Below, piece after piece: positions 1 through 6,948 of a DNA stretch of 43,984 bases. The notes below the pieces were generated by a model. The model was not told the DNA's origin. It worked only from the letters and a program-made list of their open reading frames with translations, and made no database searches. The number at the start of each line of letters is the position of its first letter. Position 1 is the stretch's first letter. The position numbers were made by a program, and so were the translations under genes. Source of the stretch: Aquipuribacter hungaricus (GTDB taxonomy: Bacteria; Actinomycetota; Actinomycetes; Actinomycetales; JBBAYJ01); contig NZ_JBBEOI010000009.1 of the NCBI RefSeq assembly GCF_037860755.1, positions 1 through 43,984 on the forward strand, read 5' to 3'.

Positions 1-1
1 C

Positions 2-913
2 GAGGACCCGTGGCCGCCGTCGCCGACCTGGTCCGCGGACCCGACGGCGACCGACGGTGCCCGGTCGCCCGAGCCGTCCCCGCCGTCCCCGCCGTCCGAG
101 CCGGGCGTCCCGTCGGAGGACGGGGAGCCCGCGGTGCCGTCCGTCCCGGCACCTGCCGGCCCCGGCACCGTCGACGACGGCGCGCCCGACCCGTCGGCCA
201 CCCCGGCACCGGCGTGGCTAGGCACCCGGGCGCTCGCGGCCGCGGGGGCCGGCCCGGTCGCGCCCCAGGACACCCCGGCAGAGCTGCTCGACCGCCGGAT
301 CCTCACCCCCGACCTGCTGCCCCCGCCCGCCGACGGCACCTTCGCCCCGACCGTCGGGCCCGTCCCCGCGGACGTGCTCGCCCGCTCGACGTGGCAGCCC
401 GGGTGCCCGGTCGCCGCCGACGACCTCCGCTACCTCACCGTCCAGCACCACGGTTTTGACGGCCGGCTCCACACCGGCGAGGTCGTCGTCCACGAGGACG
501 GCGTCGACGCGGTGCTCGCCGTCTTCGGGGCCATGCACGCCGAGGGCTTCCCGCTGGAGGAGGTCCGGGTCATCCGGGCCGACGAGCTCGACGCCGCTCC
601 GACGGGCGACGGCAACGTCACGAGCGCCTTCGTCTGCCGTCAGTCCGTCGGCGGCGGCCGCTGGTCCCGGCACGCCTACGGCCTGGCGCTGGACGTCAAC
701 CCGTTCCACAACCCGTACGACCGGGGCTCGGGCGACGACCGGGTCGTGCTGCCGGAGCTCGCGACCGCCTACACGGACCGGTCGCGGGAGCTGCCGGGGA
801 TGCTCACGGCGGGCTCTGCCGCGGTCCGCGCCGCGGACGAGGCCGGGTGGGGCTGGGGCGGCCGCTGGTCCAGCGCCAAGGACTGGATGCATCTCAGCGA
901 CGACGGCAGCTGA
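2..913 (+). CDS. M15-family D,D-carboxypeptidase-like protein, 5' end outside window
   Basis: This is the 3' part of a gene whose frame is open from base 2 without a stop; a GTG at 134 is the first internal start candidate, but the upstream codons also look coding (a Pro/Ser/Glu-rich linker). The C-terminal domain matches zinc peptidases of the VanY/M15 type. It has S-R-H-A-Y-G-L-A-L-D-V-N, giving a His and an Asp zinc ligand, then a G-W-x-W-G-G-x-W segment and D-W-M-H, giving the third ligand. Family members trim D-Ala-containing peptidoglycan peptides outside the membrane. The long Pro/Ser/Glu-rich N-terminal stretch suggests an extracellular linker between a membrane anchor or wall-binding part and the enzyme. 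The exact substrate is inferred. A tRNA-Leu gene follows on the opposite strand. Confidence 0.8.
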   Translation, partial: EDPWPPSPTWSADPTATDGARSPEPSPPSPPSEPGVPSEDGEPAVPSVPAPAGPGTVDDGAPDPSATPAPAWLGTRALAAAGAGPVAPQDTPAELLDRRILTPDLLPPPADGTFAPTVGPVPADVLARSTWQPGCPVAADDLRYLTVQHHGFDGRLHTGEVVVHEDGVDAVLAVFGAMHAEGFPLEEVRVIRADELDAAPTGDGNVTSAFVCRQSVGGGRWSRHAYGLALDVNPFHNPYDRGSGDDRVVLPELATAYTDRSRELPGMLTAGSAAVRAADEAGWGWGGRWSSAKDWMHLSDDGS

Positions 914-940
914 GGGGGAGCGGGGCCCGGGGCCCGTGTG

Positions 941-1024
941 TGTCCGAGGGGGGACTTGAACCCCCACCCCCTTTCGGGGACTAGCACCTCAAGCTAGCGC
1001 GTCTGCCATTTCCGCCACCCGGAC
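941..1024 (-). tRNA. tRNA-Leu (anticodon GAG)
   Basis: Read on the minus strand this gives a class II tRNA of 84 nt. The 7-bp acceptor stem pairs GTCCGGG with CTCGGAC (one G-T pair). The anticodon stem CTAGC/GCTAG closes the loop TTGAGGT, so the anticodon is GAG. A long variable arm with CCCC/GGGG pairing and a T-arm with TTCAAGT follow. No CCA is encoded; the base after the discriminator A continues CAC. GAG reads the CUC/CUU leucine codons, which suits this CUC-rich genome. Confidence 0.95.
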
Positions 1025-1067
1025 GAGTGGTCCGCCGAGGCGTGGTGCACCAGGGCGAGCGACCGGA

Positions 1068-1073
1068 AAGATA
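1068..1073 (-). promoter_or_regulatory. candidate -10 box for tRNA-Leu
   Basis: On the minus strand TATCTT lies about 44 nt upstream of the tRNA 5' end, which would leave a leader of about 37 nt for RNase P to remove. It sits in one of the few A+T-rich spots of the spacer. I do not see a convincing -35 hexamer. The rest of the 1025-1222 spacer shows nothing else I can name. Confidence 0.4.
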
Positions 1074-1222
1074 GCACGGTGACGGGGTCGTCCCCGCGCC
1101 TCCGGTGGCCCGCGGGACGGGTCCGGGCCGGTCGCGGGCACCGTCGCGTCGCGGGTCGTGCCTGCACCGGCGCCGCTGTCGTGGCAGGTTGACCCGGCAC
1201 ACCGTCGTCCGGAGGTCTGACC

Positions 1223-2035
1223 ATGACGCCCAAGCTCCTGCTCGTCGCCTCGATGACGGTCGTCGTCATGGCCACCGCGGGTGGCTGCGACGCGCTCCCG
1301 GGCGGCACGCCGACCCAGGTGCCGACCGTGCTCCCCGACGGCGTCCCGACGCAGCTGCCCGACGGTGTCCCGACGCAGCTGCCGGACGGTGTCCCGACGC
1401 AGCTGCCCGACGGCATCCCCACCCAGCTGCCGGCCGTCCCCGCGGTCCCCGGGCTGCCCGGGGGAGAGGCTGCACCGACCGACGGGGTGGCGGCGCCCCT
1501 GCCGTCCGCCGCGCCGTCCCCGGTCGCCTCGGAGCCAACCGGCATCGTCGACGACGCGGCCGACGCGGTGGGCGGCGTGCCGTGGTGGGTGTGGACGCTC
1601 CTGGTCCTCCTGCTGCTGGGCCTGCTCGCGGCCATCGTCGCCCTGCGCCGCGCCAAGGCGGCCGAGCTGGAGTGGGCGGCGCTGTGGCACGAGCTCACCG
1701 GTGAGGCGCGCTGGCTCGACGAGCGCGTCGTCCCCGCGGTGCAGGACCGCTCGCTGGACCCCGGCACGCTGTCCACCCGCTGGCAGGACGGCTCCCGCCG
1801 GTTCGACGATCTCGACCGACGGGTCTGGGCCGCGGCCGAGGGGGAGCAGCGCCCGCCCCGGCGTGCCGACCTCACCGGCCTGTCCGACGGGGTGCTCCGG
1901 CTGCGGGACGCCGTCGACGCCGAGGTGGCGCTGCGCACGAGCGGGTACGAGGAGCCGGGTCTGTACGACGCGGCGCTGGCTGTCGCCGACGCCCGCGACG
2001 ACCTGCGCCGCACAGTGACCGACCGCACCCGCTGA
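1223..2035 (+). CDS. membrane protein with PDGVPTQL repeats, function unknown
   Basis: A 270-residue protein with ATG start and a good GGAGG site at 1211-1215. The N-terminus is a hydrophobic signal-like segment ending T-A-G-G-C; the Cys at 22 could be lipidated, but the lipobox is poor. Residues about 30-72 hold an eight-residue repeat, P-T-Q-L-P-D-G-V, in about four copies that are near-identical at DNA level (24-bp period). A strong transmembrane segment follows (W-W-V-W-T-L-L and a long Leu/Ala run, about 117-140), then an Arg/Lys-rich boundary and a charged soluble C-terminus of about 125 residues with Trp-containing helices. The likely topology is an extracellular Pro-rich repeat stalk and a cytoplasmic helical domain. 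I do not recognise the family. Confidence 0.75.
   Translation: MTPKLLLVASMTVVVMATAGGCDALPGGTPTQVPTVLPDGVPTQLPDGVPTQLPDGVPTQLPDGIPTQLPAVPAVPGLPGGEAAPTDGVAAPLPSAAPSPVASEPTGIVDDAADAVGGVPWWVWTLLVLLLLGLLAAIVALRRAKAAELEWAALWHELTGEARWLDERVVPAVQDRSLDPGTLSTRWQDGSRRFDDLDRRVWAAAEGEQRPPRRADLTGLSDGVLRLRDAVDAEVALRTSGYEEPGLYDAALAVADARDDLRRTVTDRTR
1310..1430 (+). repeat. in-frame 24-bp tandem repeat coding for P-T-Q-L-P-D-G-V
   Basis: Near-identical 24-bp units encode the Pro/Gln/Asp repeat inside the preceding membrane protein. The period is a multiple of three, so unit gain or loss keeps the frame. The units differ by one or two mostly synonymous bases, so slippage is likely recent. Confidence 0.8.
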
Positions 2036-2052
2036 CAGCCGCCGGGCGCACG

Positions 2053-2058
2053 TAGGGT
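2053..2058 (+). promoter_or_regulatory. -10 box TAGGGT for the M20 peptidase gene
   Basis: TAGGGT lies 7 nt before the ATG at 2066 and there is no Shine-Dalgarno sequence between them, which predicts an essentially leaderless transcript. Confidence 0.6.
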
Positions 2059-2065
2059 GCGGCGC

Positions 2066-3373
2066 ATGACGTCTGCCGCGCCCGCCGAGGACCTCGTCAC
2101 CGGCATCTGCGCCGACCTGCTCCGGATCGACACGTCGAACTACGGGGACGGCTCCGGCCCGGGGGAGCGCAAGGCCGCCGAGCACGTCGCGGCCCTGCTC
2201 ACCGACGCCGGCCTGGAGCCCGAGGTCGTCGAGAGCGAGCCCGGGCGCGCGAGCGTGGTGGCCCGCTGGTCCGGCGAGGACCCGTCCCGCGACGCGCTGC
2301 TCCTGCACGGCCACCTCGACGTCGTCCCCGCCGTCGCGGCGGACTGGGCGGTCCACCCGTTCTCCGGCGAGGTCGTCGACGGCGAGCTGTGGGGTCGCGG
2401 TGCCGTCGACATGAAGGACATGGACGCGATGATCCTGGCGAACGTCCTCGCCATGGGCCGTGCGGGCCAGAAGCCCGCCCGTGACGTCGTCCTGGCCTTC
2501 CTCGCCGACGAGGAGGCCGGCGGGATGCTCGGCGCGCGCCACCTCGTCGAGACCCGGCGCGAGCTGTTCGACGGGGTGAGCGAGGCCGTCAGCGAGGTCG
2601 GCGGCTTCTCCGTCGACGCCGCCGGCCGCCGCGCGTACCTGCTGCAGACCGCCGAGAAGGGGATCCTCTGGCTGCGCCTGGTCGCCACGGGCCGCCCCGG
2701 GCACGGCTCGCAGGTGCACGACGAGAACGCCGTCACCCGGCTCGCCGCGGCCGTCGCCCGGATCGGCGCCCACCGCTGGCCGACCTCGCTGCCGGCCTCG
2801 GTCCAGGCATTCCAGGACGGCTGGCGCGCGCTCACCGGCGACTCCCTCGACGTCACCGACAACGAGGCGCTCGAGGCCGCGCTCGGCACGACCGCCCGCT
2901 GGGTCCGCGCCACGACGCAGAACACGTCCACCCCGACGGTGCTCGAGGCCGGCTACAAGCACAACGTGGTCCCCGCCCGCGCCACCGCGCTCGTGGACTG
3001 CCGGTTCCTGCCGGGCGACCGCGACCTCGTCGTGGAGACCGTCACCGCGCTGGCCGGCGAGGGCGTCCAGGTGCAGGTCGTCCACGAGGACCGGGCGCTG
3101 GAGACCGACGCCGACGGCGCCCTGGTCGAGGCCATGACGGCCGCGCTGCAGGCGGAGGACCCGGGCTCGGCGGTGCTGCCCTACTGCCTGTCCGGCGGCA
3201 CCGACAACAAGCACTTCGACCGGCTCGGCATCCGCGGCTTCGGCTTCGCGCCGCTGCGGCTCCCGGCGGGGTTCGAGTTCGCGGCGCTGTTCCACGGCAC
3301 CGACGAGCGGGTGCCGGTGGAGTCGCTGGAGTTCGGCGCGCGGACGCTCGGCCGGTTCCTGCGGACCTGCTGA
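2066..3373 (+). CDS. M20/M28-family zinc peptidase or deacylase
   Basis: A 435-residue cytoplasmic metallohydrolase of the M20 (ArgE/DapE/CPG2) superfamily. Visible signatures are H-G-H-L-D-V-V-P (His83 and Asp85 of the metal site), W-G-R-G-A-V-D-M-K with the bridging Asp115, A-D-E-E-A-G-G with the general-base and ligand glutamates at 149-150, and a C-terminal F-H-G-T-D-E-R segment carrying the last His ligand. Family enzymes hydrolyse peptide or N-acyl bonds with two zinc ions; the substrate here cannot be read from the sequence. I chose ATG 2066 over the in-frame GTG 2057 because the -10 box TAGGGT ends at 2058 and would otherwise overlap the start. It stands alone between the repeat protein and DUF5703. 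Confidence 0.88.
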   Translation: MTSAAPAEDLVTGICADLLRIDTSNYGDGSGPGERKAAEHVAALLTDAGLEPEVVESEPGRASVVARWSGEDPSRDALLLHGHLDVVPAVAADWAVHPFSGEVVDGELWGRGAVDMKDMDAMILANVLAMGRAGQKPARDVVLAFLADEEAGGMLGARHLVETRRELFDGVSEAVSEVGGFSVDAAGRRAYLLQTAEKGILWLRLVATGRPGHGSQVHDENAVTRLAAAVARIGAHRWPTSLPASVQAFQDGWRALTGDSLDVTDNEALEAALGTTARWVRATTQNTSTPTVLEAGYKHNVVPARATALVDCRFLPGDRDLVVETVTALAGEGVQVQVVHEDRALETDADGALVEAMTAALQAEDPGSAVLPYCLSGGTDNKHFDRLGIRGFGFAPLRLPAGFEFAALFHGTDERVPVESLEFGARTLGRFLRTC

Positions 3374-3418
3374 GCAGAGCGTTCCCAGCGCGTCGGGCGG
3401 GCGCGCCAGGGGCGTGCG

Positions 3419-3625
3419 TCAGATGGTGCGGGCGACCCGGATGATCCGGCGGCGCAGCCACACCTTGCGGTGCCCTCCCCGGTAGATCCGGGTGCGGGCG
3501 AGCTCCCACTTGCCGTACTCGGCGGCGTCGGTCAGCTGCTGGCGCAGCTCGGCCTTGTCGGCGTCGCGGCCGACGCTCAGGACTCGGTACTCGAACTCGG
3601 CGGCGGCTCGGGTCGGGGTCGTCAT
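3419..3625 (-). CDS. DUF5703 family small protein
   Basis: A 68-residue protein starting at the ATG at 3625 (M-T-T-P-T-R). The core E-F-E-Y-R-V-L-S-V-G-R and the end W-E-L-A-R-T-R-I-Y-R-G-G followed by R-K-V-W-L-R-R-R-I-I-R match what I know as DUF5703, a short conserved actinobacterial family of unknown role. The C-terminus is strongly basic. A longer reading frame extends upstream to 3802 but would run through the divergent promoter of the next gene, so I reject it. A CACAAT box 8 nt before the ATG could give a very short leader. Confidence 0.8.
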   Translation of the reverse strand: MTTPTRAAAEFEYRVLSVGRDADKAELRQQLTDAAEYGKWELARTRIYRGGHRKVWLRRRIIRVARTI

Positions 3626-3633
3626 CACCGACG

Positions 3634-3639
3634 ATTGTG
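3634..3639 (-). promoter_or_regulatory. candidate -10 box CACAAT for DUF5703 gene
   Basis: Reading the minus strand, CACAAT ends 8 nt before the DUF5703 ATG. It departs from TANNNT at the first base, so it is weaker than the other boxes in this window. The opposite-strand gene at 3746 has its own -10 box about 100 bp away, making this a divergent pair. Confidence 0.35.
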
Positions 3640-3733
3640 CCCGCCGGAGGTCCCGTCGACCGACCCGGGGCCGCGTGCCGGGACGCCGTCCGGGCGGGAC
3701 ACGTCCGACTGCCCGCGCGGGGGTCCGCGGCGC

Positions 3734-3739
3734 TACGGT
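3734..3739 (+). promoter_or_regulatory. -10 box TACGGT, leaderless start at 3746
   Basis: TACGGT is followed by exactly 6 nt and then ATG, so initiation 7 nt after the hexamer would place the transcript 5' end on the A of the start codon. No Shine-Dalgarno sequence is possible. Confidence 0.65.
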
Positions 3740-3745
3740 CGTGCC

Positions 3746-4045
3746 ATGGCCTCCGACCCGCGCGCCGCACTCGACCGGTTCGTCAGCGCCCTGCAGCGCC
3801 ACTTCGAGGCGGCCGCCTCGCGCCGCTCCGAGCTCGACCCCACCGTCGTCGACGCCTACGACGAGCTGGCGGCCGCCTTCGTCGCCTACGACGACGCCCT
3901 GTTCGACGCCTTCGACGAGGTCACGCCGTTCGACCTCACCGACGAGGACGAGGACGACGACGAGTACGACGAGGACGAGGCGGACGAGGACGAGGACGAG
4001 GCGGACGAGGACGAGACCGACGCGGACCCGGCGCCGACCCTCTGA
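3746..4045 (+). CDS. small acidic-tailed helical protein, function unknown
   Basis: A 99-residue protein. Residues 1-60 form a predicted helical region with a regular pattern (D-P-R-A-A-L-D-R-F, then A-A-S-R-R-S-E-L-D-P, then A-Y-D-E-L-A-A-A-F). Residues about 66-95 are almost only Asp and Glu. Similar short actinobacterial proteins are sometimes labelled 'primosomal protein' in databases; nothing here supports that function. The acidic tail could act as a DNA mimic, a nucleic-acid-protein chaperone tail or a metal or polyamine binder, but this is inference. It ends 6 bp from the stop of the convergent aldo/keto reductase gene. Confidence 0.75.
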   Translation: MASDPRAALDRFVSALQRHFEAAASRRSELDPTVVDAYDELAAAFVAYDDALFDAFDEVTPFDLTDEDEDDDEYDEDEADEDEDEADEDETDADPAPTL

Positions 4046-4051
4046 GGCGTC

Positions 4052-4984
4052 CTAGCCGAGCATCTCGTCGGACACCTCGTCGAGCACCGCGACGATCTCG
4101 TCCGGCAGCACGACGTCCAGCGCCCCGAGCGCCCCGCGCAGCTGGGCGGCCGTGCGCGGCCCGGTCAGCGCGCAGGACAGCACGTCCTTGTCCAGCAGCC
4201 AGGCCAGCGCGAGGGCCTGCGGCGAGCAGCCGAGCCCGTCCGCCGCGGTGACCACGGCCTCGACGACCCGGCGGGCGGCGGCGCCCAGGTGCGGGGCGAC
4301 GAAGCTGCTGAGGTGGGCGGCCGCGGCGCGGGAGTCGGCCGGGGTGCCGGAGCGGTACTTGCCCGTGAGCACCCCTCGCCCCAGCGGGCTCCAGGCGAGC
4401 ACCCCGAGCCCGAGCGCCGCCGCGGCGGGCTGCACCTCGCGCTCCGGGCTGCGCGCGACGAGCGACCACTCCACGCTGGTCGCGACCAGGTCGGGGGCCA
4501 GCGTCGCGGCGCGCGCTGTCTGCCAGCCGGAGTAGTTGCTCACGCCGGTGTACCGGGCGCGGCCGGTGCGCTGCGCCCACTCCAGCGCGCTCAGGGTCTC
4601 CGTGAGCGGGACGGCCGGGTCCCAGGCCTGCACGAGCCAGAGGTCCACGTGGTCGGTCCCGAGCCGGCGCAGCGTCCGGTCCAGCGACGACATCAGCCCG
4701 CCGCGGGACACGTCGACGCGGGGGGAGGCGAGCTCGCCCTCGACGCCGGCCTTGGCGACGACGACCAGCTGCTCCCGGGGGACGGTCGTGCCCAGCAGGC
4801 CGCCGAGCACCTCCTCGCCCGCGCCGATGCCGGCGGTCGTGTCCACGGTCGTGCCGCCGTCCTCCAGCAGCACCTCGAGGATCTCGCCGGCCTCGTGCAC
4901 GTCGGTGTCCGCGCCCCAGTGCAGGGTGCCGACACCCAGCGCCGACACCTCCAGGCCGCTGCTCCCCACGGCGCGTCGCTCCAC
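4052..4984 (-). CDS. aldo/keto reductase-fold protein with altered catalytic tetrad
   Basis: A 310-residue (beta/alpha)8 protein of the aldo/keto reductase superfamily, with the family N-terminus G-S-S-G-L-E-V-S, G-V-S-N-Y-S-G-W in the middle and the NADPH-site region S-P-L-G-R-G-V-L-T-G-K-Y. The normal Asp-Tyr-Lys-His tetrad maps to Asp48, Ile53, Lys78 and Gln119. The motif reads D-T-T-A-G-I-G where D-T-x-x-x-Y-G is expected, and L-W-L-V-Q-A-W where a His is expected after the Val. The acid/base Tyr and its partner His are therefore gone while Asp and Lys remain. It may be a non-reductase (binding or regulatory role, as in Kv-beta-like relatives) or use other chemistry. The GTG start follows a TAGGCT box by 6 nt, so it is probably leaderless. 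It is divergent from the LLM gene. Confidence 0.88.
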   Translation of the reverse strand: MERRAVGSSGLEVSALGVGTLHWGADTDVHEAGEILEVLLEDGGTTVDTTAGIGAGEEVLGGLLGTTVPREQLVVVAKAGVEGELASPRVDVSRGGLMSSLDRTLRRLGTDHVDLWLVQAWDPAVPLTETLSALEWAQRTGRARYTGVSNYSGWQTARAATLAPDLVATSVEWSLVARSPEREVQPAAAALGLGVLAWSPLGRGVLTGKYRSGTPADSRAAAAHLSSFVAPHLGAAARRVVEAVVTAADGLGCSPQALALAWLLDKDVLSCALTGPRTAAQLRGALGALDVVLPDEIVAVLDEVSDEMLG

Positions 4985-4990
4985 CCGGGC

Positions 4991-4996
4991 AGCCTA
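4991..4996 (-). promoter_or_regulatory. -10 box TAGGCT for the aldo/keto reductase gene
   Basis: On the minus strand TAGGCT is followed by 6 nt and the GTG at 4984. It is only 11 bp from the -10 box of the divergent LLM gene. Confidence 0.6.
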
Positions 4997-5007
4997 GGGG
5001 GGTGCCC

Positions 5008-5013
5008 TAGTCT
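5008..5013 (+). promoter_or_regulatory. -10 box TAGTCT for the LLM oxidoreductase gene
   Basis: TAGTCT is followed by exactly 6 nt and the GTG at 5020, giving a leaderless start. A -35 element for this promoter would fall at about 4985-4990, on top of the divergent gene's transcription start. Confidence 0.6.
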
Positions 5014-5019
5014 CGCCGG

Positions 5020-6090
5020 GTGCGACTCGGACTGAACCTCGGCTACTGGGGGTCGGGGACCGACGCGGAGAACCTCGAGCTCGCCCGGGAGGCCGACCGC
5101 CTCGGCTACGCCGTGGTGTGGGTCGCGGAGGCCTACGGCTCCGACGCCCCGACCGTCCTGGCGTGGGTGGCCGCGCAGACCAGCCGCGTGGACGTGGGCA
5201 GCGCGATCATGCAGATCCCTGCCCGGACCCCGGCGATGACGGCGATGACCGCCGCGACGCTCGACACCCTGTCGCAGGGCCGGTTCCGGCTCGGGCTCGG
5301 CGTGTCCGGGCCGCAGGTGTCCGAGGGCTGGCACGGCGTCCGCTTCGACGCCCCGCTCGCCCGGACCCGGGAGTACGTCGACGTCGTGCGGCTCGCGCTG
5401 TCGCGACAGCCCGTCGCCTACGCCGGGCAGCACCACGTCCTGCCGCTGCCGGACGGGCCGGGCAAGGCCCTGCGGCTCACGGTGGTGCCCGTCCGCGAAC
5501 GGCTGCCGCTCTACCTGGCCTCGCTGGGGCCCAAGAACCTCGAGCTCACCGGCGAGGTCGCCGACGGCTGGCTCGGCCTGTTCGTCTCCGCCGAGCACGT
5601 CGGCGCCTCGCTGGAGCGGCTGCGCGCCGGGCGCGCCCGGGCCGGGGTCGACGGCCTGGACGGCTTCGACGTCTGCGCCACCCTGCCGCTCGTCGTCACC
5701 CCGGACGGGCCCGAGGAGCAGGTCGTGGCGGCCGCCGCGGAGCCGGTCAAGGCCTACGCGGCCCTCTACGTCGGCGGCATGGGCAGCCGTCAGCAGAACT
5801 TCTACCACGCGCTCGCCCGGCGCATGGGCTACGAGGAGGCGGCAGACCAGGTGCAGGACGCGTACCTCGACCGGCGGCCGCGCGACGCGGCGGCCGCCGT
5901 GCCGACCGAGTTCGTCGACCGGACCAGCCTGCTCGGGCCGGTGCCGCGCATCGCCGGTCGGATGCAGGCGCTGGCGGACGCCGGCGTCACCACGCTCACG
6001 GTCACCCCCTTCGCCCCCGACCTCGCCGGTCGCGTGGCCATGCTGCGGCAGGCCGCGGAGGCGCTCGAGGCGTCGGGGCGCGCCGCATGA
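5020..6090 (+). CDS. LLM-class (F420-dependent type) oxidoreductase
   Basis: A 356-residue luciferase-like (beta/alpha)8 flavin/F420 oxidoreductase. The N-terminus L-G-L-N-L-G-Y-W-G, then W-V-A-E-A-Y-G-S-D-A, V-G-S-A-I-M-Q-I-P-A-R-T-P and G-R-F-R-L-G-L-G-V-S-G-P are the standard blocks of the actinobacterial LLM subfamily that generally uses coenzyme F420. The cofactor is inferred from family, not proven. Its last codons overlap the ATG of uppP by 4 bp (ATGA), so the two are translationally coupled. That pairing of a redox enzyme with a cell-wall lipid phosphatase has no evident metabolic reason. The GTG start is fixed by the TAGTCT box. Confidence 0.9.
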   Translation: MRLGLNLGYWGSGTDAENLELAREADRLGYAVVWVAEAYGSDAPTVLAWVAAQTSRVDVGSAIMQIPARTPAMTAMTAATLDTLSQGRFRLGLGVSGPQVSEGWHGVRFDAPLARTREYVDVVRLALSRQPVAYAGQHHVLPLPDGPGKALRLTVVPVRERLPLYLASLGPKNLELTGEVADGWLGLFVSAEHVGASLERLRAGRARAGVDGLDGFDVCATLPLVVTPDGPEEQVVAAAAEPVKAYAALYVGGMGSRQQNFYHALARRMGYEEAADQVQDAYLDRRPRDAAAAVPTEFVDRTSLLGPVPRIAGRMQALADAGVTTLTVTPFAPDLAGRVAMLRQAAEALEASGRAA

Positions 6091-6908
6091 GCGTCGGCTA
6101 CCTCGAGGGGGCGTTCCTCGGTCTCGTCCAGGGCCTCACCGAGTTCCTCCCCATCTCCTCCAGCGCCCACCTGCGCGTGGTCGGCGAGCTGATGGGCACC
6201 GACCCCGGCGCCTCGTTCACCGCCGTCACCCAGCTGGGCACGGAGACCGCGGTCGTCGTGTACTTCGCCCGCGACATCGTGCGGATCGTCACCGCGTGGG
6301 TGCAGGCGCTGCTGCGCCGCCGCCCCCAGGACGACCCGGACGTCCGGATGGGCTGGCTCATCATCGTCGGCTCGATCCCCATCGGGGTGCTCGGCTTCGT
6401 CTTCCAGGACGTCATCCGCGACGACCTCCGGAACCTGTGGGTCGTCGCCACCATGCTGTGGGTCTTCGCCCTGCTGCTGGGCATCGCCGACCGGGTGGCC
6501 CGGGACGCCAAGCCGCTGTCGGACCTCACCTGGCGCGACGGCCTGCTGTTCGGCGGGGCGCAGGCGCTGGCCCTCATCCCGGGCGTGAGCCGCTCCGGGG
6601 GGACCATCACCGCCGGGCTGCTGCTGGGCTACACCCGCGAGGCCGCCGCCCGGTACTCCTTCCTGCTCGCCATCCCCGCGGTCTTCGCCTCGGGGCTGTA
6701 CGAGCTGCGGGAGATCGGCAGCGACGGCCCCGTCGCGTGGGGGCCGACCCTGCTCGCCACCGCCATCGCGTTCGTCGTCGCCCTCGGCGTCATCCGGTGG
6801 TTCCTGGGCTACGTGTCCCGGCGCGGCTTCGGGGTCTTCGTCGTCTACCGGCTCGTCCTTGCCGCGATCATCTACGCCCTGCTGCTCACCGGGACGCTCC
6901 AGCCCTGA
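6087..6908 (+). CDS. uppP: undecaprenyl-diphosphatase UppP/BacA
   Basis: A 273-residue polytopic membrane protein that dephosphorylates undecaprenyl diphosphate on the outer face of the membrane, recycling the lipid carrier of peptidoglycan synthesis; overproduction of such enzymes gives bacitracin tolerance. The two signature blocks are present: G-L-T-E-F-L-P-I-S-S-S-A-H near residue 20 (catalytic Glu and His) and P-G-V-S-R-S-G-G-T in the middle (catalytic Arg/Ser). Length matches the family (about 270). Around seven to eight hydrophobic segments are visible. The ATG overlaps the LLM stop by 4 bp, so expression depends on that upstream promoter. A separate leaderless promoter starts the next gene. 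Confidence 0.95.
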   Translation: MSVGYLEGAFLGLVQGLTEFLPISSSAHLRVVGELMGTDPGASFTAVTQLGTETAVVVYFARDIVRIVTAWVQALLRRRPQDDPDVRMGWLIIVGSIPIGVLGFVFQDVIRDDLRNLWVVATMLWVFALLLGIADRVARDAKPLSDLTWRDGLLFGGAQALALIPGVSRSGGTITAGLLLGYTREAAARYSFLLAIPAVFASGLYELREIGSDGPVAWGPTLLATAIAFVVALGVIRWFLGYVSRRGFGVFVVYRLVLAAIIYALLLTGTLQP

Positions 6909-6936
6909 CCGGCGCGTGGGCCGGGCCCGCCGCCCG

Positions 6937-6942
6937 TACGCT
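6937..6942 (+). promoter_or_regulatory. -10 box TACGCT for the histidine phosphatase gene
   Basis: TACGCT, then exactly 6 nt, then GTG at 6949; leaderless arrangement. Confidence 0.6.
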
Positions 6943-6948
6943 CCGTCC

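Noticed and set aside
989-3295. 768-codon minus-strand frame across the repeat protein and M20 gene
   Set aside because: Low-complexity composition, no motif, opposite to two supported genes.
3626-3802. Longer DUF5703 start at 3802
   Set aside because: It would run through the divergent promoter and the beginning of the acidic protein gene, and the added residues match nothing.
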